From assembly GCF_900114325.1 (NCBI RefSeq), contig NZ_FOSR01000003.1, positions 186,001 through 250,000 of the forward strand: a stretch of DNA of 64,000 nt. Direction: 5' to 3'. Position numbers and translations under genes: made by a program. Source of the stretch: Rhodanobacter glycinis. Lineage in GTDB: Bacteria; Pseudomonadota; Gammaproteobacteria; Xanthomonadales; Rhodanobacteraceae. Positions 18,588-28,057 of the stretch are shown here, in pieces. The first letter of the stretch is position 1. Each line of letters opens with the position of its first letter. The notes beneath the pieces are model-generated. The model saw only the letters and a list, made by a program, of their open reading frames with translations. It was not told where the DNA came from and did no database searches.

Positions 18588-19915
18588 TGATTGCCTCATG
18601 GTGGCAACGCGTAGAAGGAATATTACCGAAAGGCCGGGTGGCACGCAGCATCGTTACTTTGGCCAGCGGCACTGCGGCTGCACAAGCAATTACAGTCTGC
18701 GTAATGCCTGCCGTGACACGGTTATACACACCATCCGAAATAGGTGTGATCTCGCTGTTTCTGGCATTTTTTAACTTCTGTGCGCCGTCGCTTTCATTGC
18801 GTTACGAATACGCATTATTAAACGCACAGAACGATGCCGAATCGCATGTGATCAATCGATTGGCGATGATTTGCGTTGTTGGTACATCGATTATTTCCAT
18901 GCTGATTCTTGCCATTTTGTGGAATGCAAATATTCTTGGATTTGGGTTATTACCGTGGTGGTCGCCGATAGCGGTCATGATTATACTTTTCGGCTATGGG
19001 CAATTCATGGTTTGCCGCTCATGGGGACTGCGCGCAGGTCTGGTGAGTCGCATCACCAAAGCTACCATGGCGCGTTCTGCGGCAAACGCCATCACGCGTA
19101 TTGGTTTTGGGGCGCTAGGCGCAGGTGTGTCTGGACTGTTTGCGGCTGAATTGGCTGGCGCCTGGGGGCCTGCTGCGGCTCTTTACCGTTCGGTACACAG
19201 TCATTTCGCGCCTAGTCGACCTATTCCGATTACTCAAGAAATGTTGAAAGCGACCATGAAGCGTTACCTGAAGTTTCCGATTCTGGAAATGCCTTCAACT
19301 CTCGTTAATCAGTTTGCGGCGACCCTGCCAGTGCCAATGATCGCCACCCTGTATGGCCCTTCGGCGGCGGGTTGGTTCGGACTAGCGCGTGCAATGGTGG
19401 GAATTCCGAACACACAAATCGGTGCCGCTGTTGGCGATGTATTTCAGGTGGAGTTGGCGCGTGCTATAGCAGAACAAGATCACGCGCGTGGGCGTCGTCT
19501 TTTCTACATGATGATGGGTAGGTTGAGTCTATTCGGGTTATTGCCCATGGCAGGTGTGGTAACGCTAGCGCCATGGTTAATGGCAACAGTCTTCGGTCAG
19601 GCATGGAGCGAAGCTGGATGGATTGCGGCGACAATTTCTCCTTGGTTATATGTTGCATTGATAGTTAGTTCGCTTAGTCGCCTGTTGTCCGTCTTACAGG
19701 TACAGGAGTTTAAATTGTTTTATGACGTGGCTGCGGTGCTTTTATTCGTGGGCGCATTTTTGCTAGCGCGATACATGAAGTGGACATTGTTGCCAATGGT
19801 TGCATGCATGTCGGGGGCGGGAGTATTTGCGTATCTTATTTATTTGATAGTTCTTGTTATGGTTGTTGAGTCGCGCCTTCGAAAAGGGCGTGGTGGTCAT
19901 CAGGATTTGAGATAA
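18587..19915 (+). CDS. wzx: Polysaccharide flippase, Wzx type
   Basis: 442-residue polytopic protein of the MATE/oligosaccharidyl-lipid flippase type: about 12 hydrophobic segments, the early block VTLASGTAAAQAITVCVMPAVTRLYTP typical of Wzx/RfbX, and YFALARAM-like GWFGLARAMVGIPNTQIG in the middle. It should flip the undecaprenyl-linked repeat unit to the periplasm. It starts in the stop codon of wbpE. GC content falls below that of the flanking sugar genes, as is usual for Wzx/Wzy. Confidence 0.87.
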   Translation: MIASWWQRVEGILPKGRVARSIVTLASGTAAAQAITVCVMPAVTRLYTPSEIGVISLFLAFFNFCAPSLSLRYEYALLNAQNDAESHVINRLAMICVVGTSIISMLILAILWNANILGFGLLPWWSPIAVMIILFGYGQFMVCRSWGLRAGLVSRITKATMARSAANAITRIGFGALGAGVSGLFAAELAGAWGPAAALYRSVHSHFAPSRPIPITQEMLKATMKRYLKFPILEMPSTLVNQFAATLPVPMIATLYGPSAAGWFGLARAMVGIPNTQIGAAVGDVFQVELARAIAEQDHARGRRLFYMMMGRLSLFGLLPMAGVVTLAPWLMATVFGQAWSEAGWIAATISPWLYVALIVSSLSRLLSVLQVQEFKLFYDVAAVLLFVGAFLLARYMKWTLLPMVACMSGAGVFAYLIYLIVLVMVVESRLRKGRGGHQDLR

Positions 19916-19920
19916 ATTAG

Positions 19921-21246
19921 ATGGCGCTGAAGAAATCCAGCATATTGGATATCCTTCTCGTATGCATATACGAGACGCTGTTGTCGATTATTTTTGTGCG
20001 GTTTATTTTGCCTCTTCATGGTTATGAAGTGCAGATCGCGCAGACAACTGGTGGTTCGGTTAATTATGTCAAGGTCGCACTATCATATGTTGTGACCTGT
20101 GTTGCTGTCTTTCTCTTTAGGTCAATAGGAGTGGCGAAGAGGGCGAGCCGCTTTGTGATGCTAATCCAGCTTCTGATGATAGTTGTGCCATTTTGTGTAT
20201 TGTACGGCTATTTGAATTATCCGACATGGCAGCTTGCATTGGTTTTTCTTGGTTATGGCGGTGCTGTTCTTTCTATAAATGTAATTCCATCTATTAGACT
20301 TCCATTGTTGAGTATTGAGGTTAGGAGATTTTTTATATTTCTGGCAGTGGCGATTATATTTTATGTGTATGTTGGCTTGGTGGCGACCGGTGGAATTCAG
20401 AGAATAAATTTCGACTTTTCGCAGGTTTATAAGGTAAGGGCGGGTTTGAGTAAGCATGAATTTCCGTTGTCGGGATATTTTATACCGTGGGTAGCATATG
20501 TTTTAAATATGGCCATTCTTACCTACTCTTTGAGTATTAGGGGGCGTTCTTTAATTAAGTCTATGTGTGGCGTTTTTTTGGTTATTCTGATGCAGGTGAT
20601 GTTATTTGGGATGACGAACTTCAAGGCTTTCATATTTTTGCCTTTTGTCATTGTGTTTCTTGTTCTTTTTATGGGAAAAATTAATCTTTTTAGAAGCGCT
20701 GTCATGGGTGTATCGGTTGCTTTGTGTTGTTTGATTTTGTTGTCACTGGTTGGGGTTGTGTTTAGTATTGCTATCGTGGATAGGGTGTTTGTTACTCCAT
20801 CTGCTATCCATAGTTTGTACTTCAATTATTTTTCAACTCACCCTTTGGGTTTGTTGCAAGGAACAGTGGGTAAGCTATTTGGTTCTTCCTATAATGAATC
20901 TATTATTATAGTGATTTCCAAGTTTTATTGGGGTAGGGTGTTTTCGCCGAATGTCGGATGGATCGCCGATGCATTTTCTAACTTTGGAGTCATCGGGGTT
21001 CCAGTATACAGCTTAATTCTGGCGCTATCTTTGAGGGTCGTTGACGGTTTCGTGGACGAGCGCATGCCAAGTGGCGTGGTGGAGGGTTTGCTGTTTGGCT
21101 TTGCGTTCAGTATTACAAATACGTCGTTATTGACATCCTTGCTTACTGGAGGATATGTGGTGGCAGTTGTTGCACTATGGGTCATGACCTCTCGCTGGAG
21201 GCGAGTTTCTAGTGTGGTATCGAAGAAAGCTAGGGTGAATTTCTGA
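19921..21246 (+). CDS. wzy: O-antigen/capsule polymerase, Wzy-like
   Basis: 441-residue very hydrophobic protein with 11-12 predicted membrane segments and a large extracytoplasmic loop around residues 275-345 (VFVTPSAIHSLYFNYFSTHPLG ... FSPNVGWIADAF), the layout of Wzy polymerases; the segment resembles the oligosaccharide repeat-unit polymerase family. There is no catalytic motif that can be read by eye, so the call rests on topology and position between wzx and the transferases. It is by far the most AT-rich gene in the window, indicating transfer from another source. Confidence 0.78.
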   Translation: MALKKSSILDILLVCIYETLLSIIFVRFILPLHGYEVQIAQTTGGSVNYVKVALSYVVTCVAVFLFRSIGVAKRASRFVMLIQLLMIVVPFCVLYGYLNYPTWQLALVFLGYGGAVLSINVIPSIRLPLLSIEVRRFFIFLAVAIIFYVYVGLVATGGIQRINFDFSQVYKVRAGLSKHEFPLSGYFIPWVAYVLNMAILTYSLSIRGRSLIKSMCGVFLVILMQVMLFGMTNFKAFIFLPFVIVFLVLFMGKINLFRSAVMGVSVALCCLILLSLVGVVFSIAIVDRVFVTPSAIHSLYFNYFSTHPLGLLQGTVGKLFGSSYNESIIIVISKFYWGRVFSPNVGWIADAFSNFGVIGVPVYSLILALSLRVVDGFVDERMPSGVVEGLLFGFAFSITNTSLLTSLLTGGYVVAVVALWVMTSRWRRVSSVVSKKARVNF

Positions 21247-23114
21247 TGTGTGGTATTGCTGGATATATTTTTCACTCTTCATTTGTGGCCGAGAGAGAAA
21301 CTTTTTCATCACTATCTTTTATTGAACGGCGGGGGCCTGATGCGAATGGAGTCGAGAGCGAGTTGGTGCATGGACATTCAGTGGCTTTGCTGCATTCGCG
21401 TCTTTCGATTATCGATCTGACGGTGCGGGCGCGTCAGCCGATGCGCGACCGTGATTCAGATTGGTTGATTACTTACAACGGCGAGATATTCAACTACCTC
21501 GAGTTACGCAGGGAGCTGATCTCTCTGGGGCGGGTGTTCGAAAGCGACAGCGATACTGAGGTCCTGCTGCAAGCGTGGGCGCAATGGGGCGTTGAGGCGC
21601 TTTCCCGTCTGAATGGAATGTTTGCCTTTGCCGTGTTCAACAAACGCACTGGCGAGCTATGGCTGGTGCGTGACCGCTATGGAGTCAAGCCCTTGCTATG
21701 GGGGCGCTTGCCGAATGGCGGGCTGGTTTTCTCTTCCTCGGTGGCGAGTGTCGCCACTGACGTCGGAGCTGAAATCGATCTCGATTACTGCGCGCGCGGC
21801 GCGCGCTACAAGGCATTCGAATTGCCGGAATCCGGCGCACCGTTCCGACAGGTGCATGCTGTTCCACCGGGCTGCTGGGTAAAGGTTCAGATCTCGGATG
21901 CTGGCCTCGATGTTACGGAGGGGCAGTGGTATGACTTACGCCATGCTGTCGTCAAGCGAGCGGCTACACTCACATCGTGCACCGATCAGCAGCTTCTGGA
22001 AGAGTGCCGGCTGGTTCTGGAGAGCGCCGTTCAGTTGAGGCTGCGCAGCGACGTCCCACTGGCTGTTTCACTCAGTGGTGGGCTCGATTCCTCAAGCATT
22101 GCCGCGCTGGCCTCGAGGCGTGTCGCGGATTTGAAGGGCTTCACGTACGGCGCCCCGGACGCGGCGGAATCCGAAGGACCGGTGGTGGCTGACTTTGCGA
22201 AGCGGGTTGGCATTGGTGCCGAATTCATCTGGCCCAAGTTCGATGCGAACGAACTGGATGCTTTGCTCGAGCGCACGTTTGTGTCCCAGGAAGCGCCATT
22301 CGGCGGTCTCAGTGTGCTGGCCCAGAACGAGGTCTTCCGCACCGTTCATCAAGCCGGCTTCAAAGTTCTCCTGGGGGGGCAGGGGGGCGATGAGTCATTT
22401 GCGGGGTATCGCAAGTTTTTCGTGGTCGCACTGCGGGATGCATTGAGTCGGCATGATCCCCGTGGTGCGGTCCATTTCGCCTGGTCGTTGGGCCTTATGC
22501 TGTTGCATGAGGCCAGGCAGGCGCGCATGTACTGGCAAGGGCTGAGTCGCTACAGCAACCGCCGACCGTTCGAGTTCCAGTTGCTGGACTGGCAATCGCC
22601 GGCAATCAATCTGTGGGGTGACGGTGGCACTGCGCTCAGCGTGCGGCAGATCGAGGATGTTCAGCGCTGGAGCATTCCCAGCCTGCTGCGCTACGAGGAC
22701 CGCAACTCGATGTCGCATGGCTTGGAAACCCGATTGCCATTCATGGACTACCGACTGGTGGAGCTTGCCCTTGCGTTGCCTGCGCGGCTGAAGATTGCCA
22801 AAGGGTTCGGCAAATGGGCGTTGCGCAGCATCGATAAAGGCACAGTGCCGGACTTCATCAGGCTCAATCGGCGGAAGCGTGGATTCGACGTCACCCAATC
22901 GTGGATCGAAGGCGGTATAGGAGCGAGCCTGCGCCGACGGATCCAGGACCATCGTGGCGCATTGGCCGCGCACCTCAAGCCGAAACTTGATATCGATCGG
23001 CATCTAACGAATGAGCGATTGAGCAATGACAGAAATTTACTGGACGAGGCCTTGATGCTGGCATGGCTGGCCGAACCGGTGCGCGCACCGAATCGCCTGG
23101 AACCGGCAGCATGA
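21246..23114 (+). CDS. AsnB-type glutamine amidotransferase/ATP-dependent amide ligase
   Basis: 622-residue protein with full asparagine synthase architecture. Nucleophilic Cys2 follows Met (MCGIAGYIF), then RRGPDANGV, SRLSIIDL and TYNGEIFNY in the glutaminase domain, and the PP-loop SLSGGLDSSSIAAL near residue 277 in the synthetase domain; C-terminal RLPFMDYRLVELAL. Inside a polysaccharide cluster such proteins (for example WbpS in P. aeruginosa O6) convert the carboxyl of a uronic acid residue to an amide. That is the likely role here, acting on the mannuronic/glucuronic sugar made by the Wbp enzymes. It overlaps the previous and next genes. Confidence 0.88.
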   Translation: MCGIAGYIFHSSFVAERETFSSLSFIERRGPDANGVESELVHGHSVALLHSRLSIIDLTVRARQPMRDRDSDWLITYNGEIFNYLELRRELISLGRVFESDSDTEVLLQAWAQWGVEALSRLNGMFAFAVFNKRTGELWLVRDRYGVKPLLWGRLPNGGLVFSSSVASVATDVGAEIDLDYCARGARYKAFELPESGAPFRQVHAVPPGCWVKVQISDAGLDVTEGQWYDLRHAVVKRAATLTSCTDQQLLEECRLVLESAVQLRLRSDVPLAVSLSGGLDSSSIAALASRRVADLKGFTYGAPDAAESEGPVVADFAKRVGIGAEFIWPKFDANELDALLERTFVSQEAPFGGLSVLAQNEVFRTVHQAGFKVLLGGQGGDESFAGYRKFFVVALRDALSRHDPRGAVHFAWSLGLMLLHEARQARMYWQGLSRYSNRRPFEFQLLDWQSPAINLWGDGGTALSVRQIEDVQRWSIPSLLRYEDRNSMSHGLETRLPFMDYRLVELALALPARLKIAKGFGKWALRSIDKGTVPDFIRLNRRKRGFDVTQSWIEGGIGASLRRRIQDHRGALAAHLKPKLDIDRHLTNERLSNDRNLLDEALMLAWLAEPVRAPNRLEPAA

Positions 23115-24220
23115 TCCGCGTATGTCACATGTCATCGGCCCATCAAGGCCTGGATATCCGCATATTCGCCAAGGAATGTGTCTCATTGGCTGATGCGGGG
23201 TACGAGGTGCATCTGGTCATCACGGCACCGACCGATGCGGTCGCGAAGGCGGCGGCACAGAGGGTGACTATGCATGTTTTGCCGCGGCCCGCTGGGCGCT
23301 TGGCGCGCATGTTCAAGCAGGGGTGGCGTTGTTATCGCATGGCAAGCAGGTTGAATGCCGATATCTACCACTTCCATGATCCGGAGCTGATTCCATACGG
23401 GATGTTGCTCAGGCTGACTGGAAAGCGAGTGATCTACGATGTACACGAGGACCTGCCGCGAGACATTCTCGACAAGGAATGGATCCCCGCCTGGGCGAGG
23501 CGTTGGGTGGCAGCTGGAGCCGAGGCACTGGAGTATATCGGTGCGCGCTGGTTCTTCGCGGTGTCGGCGGCAACGCCGTTCATTGCCGAGCGCTACCGGC
23601 GTATTACATCGAGAGTTATTGATATCAATAACTTTCCGATGCCAGATGAGCTCGCGCCCCCGGAAGTCGCTGTCAAGCGGCGCAGGCAGGTATGTTATGT
23701 CGGAGGTATCACGCGTGTACGGGGGCTTAAGCCATTGGTGCAAGCGCTACCTGCAGTGACAGATGTCCGTTTGGTCCTATGTGGAAAGTTCACTGAGCCG
23801 GCGTTCGAGGCAGAGATCAAGGCGTTGCCGGGCTGGCGGCAGGTGGATTATCGAGGCCAGGTTGGCCGAAAGGACATGCAGCGCATTTTGAGTGAGTCGA
23901 TGGCCGGTGTCGTTACTTTCTTGCCGATTCCGAATCATACGGATGCCCAGCCCAACAAGATGTTCGAATACATGTCCGCCGAACTTCCCGTTCTCGCATC
24001 CGACTTTCCCTTGTGGCGACAAATTGTGGATGGGGCGCAGGCCGGCGTATGCGTCGACCCGCAGTCGCCACAATCCATTGCCGCAGGGATTCGCGAGCTG
24101 GTCGACGATCCAGCCAAGGTCCAGCGAATGGGCAAGGCCGGACGCAAGGCGGTGCTGGAAAAATACAATTGGCCAACCGAAGCCGAGAAGCTGGTCAACT
24201 TCTACAAGGAATTGCAATGA
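23111..24220 (+). CDS. Glycosyltransferase, GT4-like (GT-B fold)
   Basis: 369-residue GT-B enzyme: N-terminal CHMSSAHQGLDIRIFAKE with YHFHDPELIPYGMLL, and a C-terminal nucleotide-sugar domain (QVCYVGGITRVRGLKPLVQAL; LPIPNHTDAQPNKMFEYMSAELPVLASDFP). The FEYMS..LPVLASDFP motif is the E-x7-E-type region of GT4 enzymes. Donor and acceptor unknown; it probably adds one sugar of the repeat unit on the cytoplasmic face. It overlaps asnB and wbpI by 4 bp each, so the cluster is a single tightly coupled operon. Confidence 0.9.
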   Translation: MIRVCHMSSAHQGLDIRIFAKECVSLADAGYEVHLVITAPTDAVAKAAAQRVTMHVLPRPAGRLARMFKQGWRCYRMASRLNADIYHFHDPELIPYGMLLRLTGKRVIYDVHEDLPRDILDKEWIPAWARRWVAAGAEALEYIGARWFFAVSAATPFIAERYRRITSRVIDINNFPMPDELAPPEVAVKRRRQVCYVGGITRVRGLKPLVQALPAVTDVRLVLCGKFTEPAFEAEIKALPGWRQVDYRGQVGRKDMQRILSESMAGVVTFLPIPNHTDAQPNKMFEYMSAELPVLASDFPLWRQIVDGAQAGVCVDPQSPQSIAAGIRELVDDPAKVQRMGKAGRKAVLEKYNWPTEAEKLVNFYKELQ

Positions 24221-25302
24221 GGGTCGTAACGGTTCTAGGGGCTCGTCCACAATTCATCAAGGCCAGCGTGGTTTCGGCGGCCATGCTTCAGCACGAAGAC
24301 ATGCATGAGGTGGTTGTTCATACCGGGCAGCACTTCGATGCCAATATGTCGGACGTGTTTTTCGCGGAACTTGGCATGGCGTCGCCAGCGTATCATTTGG
24401 ATATCCATGGCGGCCAACATGGCGAAATGACTGGGCGTATGCTCCAGGGTATCGAGCGTGTATTGCTGGATGAGAAGCCCGATGCCATGTTGGTCTATGG
24501 CGACACTAACTCGACACTTGCTGGTGCTCTGGCAGCGGCCAAATTGCACATCCCGGTGGCACACGTCGAAGCAGGGCTGCGTTCATTCAACATGCGTATG
24601 CCCGAAGAGGTCAATCGCATTCTTGTTGACCGCATTTCCAGTTGGTTGTTCGCTCCCACCGACGAGGGCGTGGTCCAACTGCAACGGGAGGGTATTGATG
24701 CGGCACGCATACATCAGGTAGGCGACGTGATGTATGACGTGGCACTGCATCATGGCGAACGCGCGAAACGCATGAAAGTCAGTGCGGTCGAGCGGCTGGG
24801 CTTGCAGAACCGTGGCTATGTATTGGTCACTGTTCATCGTGCGGAAAACACCGATGATCCACATCGGTTACAAGCGATCGTAGATGCCTTCATTGAGGTC
24901 GGGCGACAATTGCCCGTAGTGTGGCCACTTCATCCCCGCACGCGTGGCATGCTGGCCAAGGCGGGGCTGCTATCGTCCCTTGAGCGGGCCGTACGCTTGG
25001 TTGAGCCTCTCGGCTACATGGAAATGGTGCAGTTGGAGCAGTCTGCTGCTGTCATCGCTACCGACTCCGGCGGCGTGCAGAAAGAGGCATTTTTTCACCG
25101 CGTACCCTGCGTGACATTGCGAGATGAGACCGAGTGGGTGGAGTTAGTAAGTGGTGGCTGGAACCGGTTGGCCCCCCCCAATAATGCATCGCAGGTAGCG
25201 ATAGCGGTGCTTGAGGCGCGAGGGCGTGCAGGGGACTCGATACAGCCCTATGGTGATGGGCATGCCGCCGCTAAGATCGTGACGGGTCTTGCAGCGCTAT
25301 GA
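24217..25302 (+). CDS. wbpI: UDP-2,3-diacetamido-2,3-dideoxyglucuronate 2-epimerase, WbpI/WecB family
   Basis: 361-residue non-hydrolysing UDP-sugar 2-epimerase: VLGARPQFIKASVVSAA at the N-terminus, VHTGQHFDANMSDVFF, VYGDTNSTLAGALAAAKL, VAHVEAGLRS, VTVHRAENTDD and DSGGVQKEAFFH. The family includes WecB (UDP-GlcNAc 2-epimerase) and WbpI. With wbpA-B-D-E in the same operon, WbpI is the natural assignment, completing synthesis of UDP-2,3-diacetamido-2,3-dideoxy-D-mannuronic acid. No wecC-like second dehydrogenase is present, which favours WbpI over WecB. Overlaps both neighbours by 4 bp. Confidence 0.88.
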   Translation: MRVVTVLGARPQFIKASVVSAAMLQHEDMHEVVVHTGQHFDANMSDVFFAELGMASPAYHLDIHGGQHGEMTGRMLQGIERVLLDEKPDAMLVYGDTNSTLAGALAAAKLHIPVAHVEAGLRSFNMRMPEEVNRILVDRISSWLFAPTDEGVVQLQREGIDAARIHQVGDVMYDVALHHGERAKRMKVSAVERLGLQNRGYVLVTVHRAENTDDPHRLQAIVDAFIEVGRQLPVVWPLHPRTRGMLAKAGLLSSLERAVRLVEPLGYMEMVQLEQSAAVIATDSGGVQKEAFFHRVPCVTLRDETEWVELVSGGWNRLAPPNNASQVAIAVLEARGRAGDSIQPYGDGHAAAKIVTGLAAL

Positions 25303-26519
25303 GAATATTGTTTTTTTCCGACAATTTTCCGCCGGAAAGCAATGCCCTGACCGCACGGCTCTATGAGCATGCGATGTACTGGATCAAGGCAGGACACCAA
25401 GTGACGGTGGTCACCTGCGCGCCGAACTTTCCGGAAGGAAAGTTGATGGCGGGCTACAAGAACCGTTGGCGGCAGGTGGAGGACATGGATGGAATCCGTG
25501 TCGTCCGCGTAAAGACCTATATGAGTGCCAACAAGGGCTTTTTGAAGCGCATGATCGATTTCATGAGCTTCATGGTGGTCGGCGCGTTCTTCGGCATGTT
25601 CGAACGTAAGCCGGACGTGGTCGTTGCGACATCGCCGCAGTTTTTCTGTGCATTGGGTGGTATGGCTGTTGCGCTATTGCGACGCAAGCCCTTCGTGCTG
25701 GAGGTTCGCGACCTTTGGCCTGATTCAATCGTCGCGCTGGGTGCTATGCGGCGTAATGCGCTAATTCGATCATTCGAGTGCATGGAGAGATTTTTATATC
25801 GTAGGGCGGATTCGATCGTTGCCGTGACCCAAGGTGTTCAAAGGGGAATTATTGATAAGGGAATCGACCCTGGGAAAGTTCATCTTGTCATAAATGGAGT
25901 CGAGCTCTCGCTTTATGGGGCATCTTCCTCTGACAGAGAAATGGCGTCCAATTATGATCTGAAAGGTAAGTTTGTTGTCGGCTACCTTGGGACGCATGGC
26001 CTTGCGTATGCTTTGAATGAAGTTCTGGATGCCGCGAAGCTTCTTGAGGCGCGAAGTGATATTGCTTTTTTCTTTGCCGGATCCGGTATTAATAGAGAAG
26101 CTATCGAGATGCGTGCCAAATCTATGCGCCTGACAAACGTAAGAATGGTTCCTAGGCAGCCGAAAGAAATGATGCCGGCATTATGGGATATGTGCAGTGT
26201 CGCGCTAATACCTCTAAAGGCGAATGACTTCTTTTCATTGACTCTGCCAGCAAAAATGTTTGAGGCGATGGGCAGTGGCGTTCCGCTGCTTTTTTCCGGT
26301 CCACGGGGCGAGGCTACGGAAATAATAGAAGAAACGGGTGCCGGTATCTGCATGCCCCCGGAAGATCCACAAGCGTTGGCAGATGCCATTTGTCGTCTTG
26401 CAGACGATCCACTACAAGTGAAAGAAATGCGTGATGCTGCGCGAGTTGCAGCGCCTGCGTACTCGCGCCAAGTACAAGCAATGCGCATGGAAGATGTACT
26501 ACGCGCTGTATCTGCATAG
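25299..26519 (+). CDS. wbuB: Glycosyltransferase, WbuB-like (GT4)
   Basis: 406-residue GT-B glycosyltransferase. The WbuB-type N-terminus LFFSDNFPPESNALTARLYE, VTVVTCAPNFPEGK, FVLEVRDLWPDSIVALGAM and the C-terminal LPAKMFEAMGSGVPLLFSGPRGEA are seen. WbuB-like enzymes transfer N-acetylated deoxyhexoses, often FucNAc, to a growing lipid-linked oligosaccharide; the donor here is uncertain. Codons for residues about 160-340 are AT-richer than the ends, suggesting a mosaic gene. Last gene of the plus-strand polysaccharide operon; convergent with the next gene (26 bp apart). Confidence 0.87.
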   Translation: MRILFFSDNFPPESNALTARLYEHAMYWIKAGHQVTVVTCAPNFPEGKLMAGYKNRWRQVEDMDGIRVVRVKTYMSANKGFLKRMIDFMSFMVVGAFFGMFERKPDVVVATSPQFFCALGGMAVALLRRKPFVLEVRDLWPDSIVALGAMRRNALIRSFECMERFLYRRADSIVAVTQGVQRGIIDKGIDPGKVHLVINGVELSLYGASSSDREMASNYDLKGKFVVGYLGTHGLAYALNEVLDAAKLLEARSDIAFFFAGSGINREAIEMRAKSMRLTNVRMVPRQPKEMMPALWDMCSVALIPLKANDFFSLTLPAKMFEAMGSGVPLLFSGPRGEATEIIEETGAGICMPPEDPQALADAICRLADDPLQVKEMRDAARVAAPAYSRQVQAMRMEDVLRAVSA

Positions 26520-26545
26520 CTTCCGGTTGCGACAAACCACCATCT

Positions 26546-28057
26546 TCAGTTGCCAACCAGGCTTGACAGAAATGTCAGGCTCCAGATCTCCTGAGCCGCA
26601 TCCGGTGTTTTTGGCATCTGGAGCCGGGAATAGTATTTGTCGACGAACGTACTTTTTTTGGTATCGGCCCCGTCGAGCAGACGATAGATCTGCAGGTTTA
26701 ATGACCGCAGCGTTTCATTGAATTCCCCCCATTGCGGATATCCCCCGGTCGGATACGACCAAGCCAGACTATATGGAGCCTGGCCTGGTCGGCACTGGTC
26801 GGTTCCGTTCGAGTAACCTGCGCGGTACCACCCGTTGCTTCCGTCCCAGAAGTTGCTGAACAGAGGGTGCTGCCTGTCCTTGTTCCATACCTTGTCCACG
26901 ATCTGATTGGCAAACGCCCGCTGCAATTTAGAGGGATTGAACGAGGGGTTGCTGTAGTCGAAGACCTTGGTCAGATTAGTGCGATTACGTACGAAAGAAG
27001 CCAGCGCTGGTACCAGGCGGCGGGCGTGGCTAAGGTCCCAGCCGATACTTGAGTCGACATAGGCGGCTTTGCTTTTTACACGGTAGGTTTTTTGCATCAC
27101 GCCGAAAATGTTCTGATGACAGGACACGGGACTGGTGAGTGCGTTGTAGGCGGCGTATTTGGAGTCGGCATAGTTGCGCCAGTAGCCGCGATCAATCTCT
27201 GCGCGTTGGTCGCCTGATGTATTAAATAGCGTGATCCGGGTAAGGAACAGGTTGAATATGCCGGCGATCTGGCTGTGCTTGGTTTGCAAGGACTGGAATG
27301 CTTGCCTCCCTGCGCCTTCCATCTTGACGCCGGTTTCATGTAGTTCAGCCAGGTCGGACAGTATGGTCATGAACCAGAGGTCGCGATCCTGGAAGAAATA
27401 CGTGGACTGTCCATCCTTGGCATCGGCTGATGTCATTCGGGTACGCGCAGCCACCGACTTGAAGTAGGTGGGTGACAGCCAGTTGTCCACCTGGGTAGCC
27501 ATGGCGGTGGCGGCGTTGACCACAAAGGCTTTTTCTGCGGCAGTTCGCTGGCTAGTGGGTATGGTTTCCACGATATCGGTGGCAACGGCGCCGAGCAAAC
27601 CGAGGAACTGCGCACTGCACAGTTGCACCTCTTTGCCGAGCAGATGATTTGCTGGCGTACATGTACTGCCACCAGTACAAACCCATCCACGGGTGCCAGG
27701 TGCGTCTGGCAGCGGGCGTAGGGACGCGAAGACGGGGCTGAGCGCATCGACCAGTTCAGCGATCTGCTGGCGGTCTTTGCAACGCCGGGTCATTTCAACG
27801 AAGGGCTGCAGCTCTTCCTGCGTATTGTACAGGACGTAGACGTTCCCTTCCTTGTTCAAGCCGCTGCTGATCTGGTTGCCGTAGTAACCGCGCAGTGCGT
27901 GTTCCCATAGCCCGATGGCTTGAGCGTGCACGGTTCCGGTGCATGAGAAATCAGGAGAAGTTGGCGGGGGCGTGGCAGACGTCCGCGCGTTAGCCGATGG
28001 CGGAGCGCCAATCAAGAAGATGGCTAGGGCAACCAGAGGAATCGCGATGATGCGCAT
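26546..28057 (-). CDS. Secreted protein of unknown function
   Basis: 503-residue protein starting with a signal peptide (MRIIAIPLVALAIFLIGAPPSANA). The mature part is largely helical by composition, with paired cysteines (SCTGTVHA, VCTGGSTCTPAN, QLCSAQF, VSCHQNIFG) that could form disulfides, and many Trp/Tyr residues (FFQDRDLWFMTILSDLAELHETG; LAWSYPTGGYPQWGEF). I do not recognise the family. An alpha-toroid polysaccharide lyase or other carbohydrate-active fold is conceivable given the position at the end of the polysaccharide operon, but no catalytic motif supports it. The start at 28057 is chosen for the signal peptide; the open frame upstream is not protein-like. Confidence 0.7.
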   Translation of the reverse strand: MRIIAIPLVALAIFLIGAPPSANARTSATPPPTSPDFSCTGTVHAQAIGLWEHALRGYYGNQISSGLNKEGNVYVLYNTQEELQPFVEMTRRCKDRQQIAELVDALSPVFASLRPLPDAPGTRGWVCTGGSTCTPANHLLGKEVQLCSAQFLGLLGAVATDIVETIPTSQRTAAEKAFVVNAATAMATQVDNWLSPTYFKSVAARTRMTSADAKDGQSTYFFQDRDLWFMTILSDLAELHETGVKMEGAGRQAFQSLQTKHSQIAGIFNLFLTRITLFNTSGDQRAEIDRGYWRNYADSKYAAYNALTSPVSCHQNIFGVMQKTYRVKSKAAYVDSSIGWDLSHARRLVPALASFVRNRTNLTKVFDYSNPSFNPSKLQRAFANQIVDKVWNKDRQHPLFSNFWDGSNGWYRAGYSNGTDQCRPGQAPYSLAWSYPTGGYPQWGEFNETLRSLNLQIYRLLDGADTKKSTFVDKYYSRLQMPKTPDAAQEIWSLTFLSSLVGN

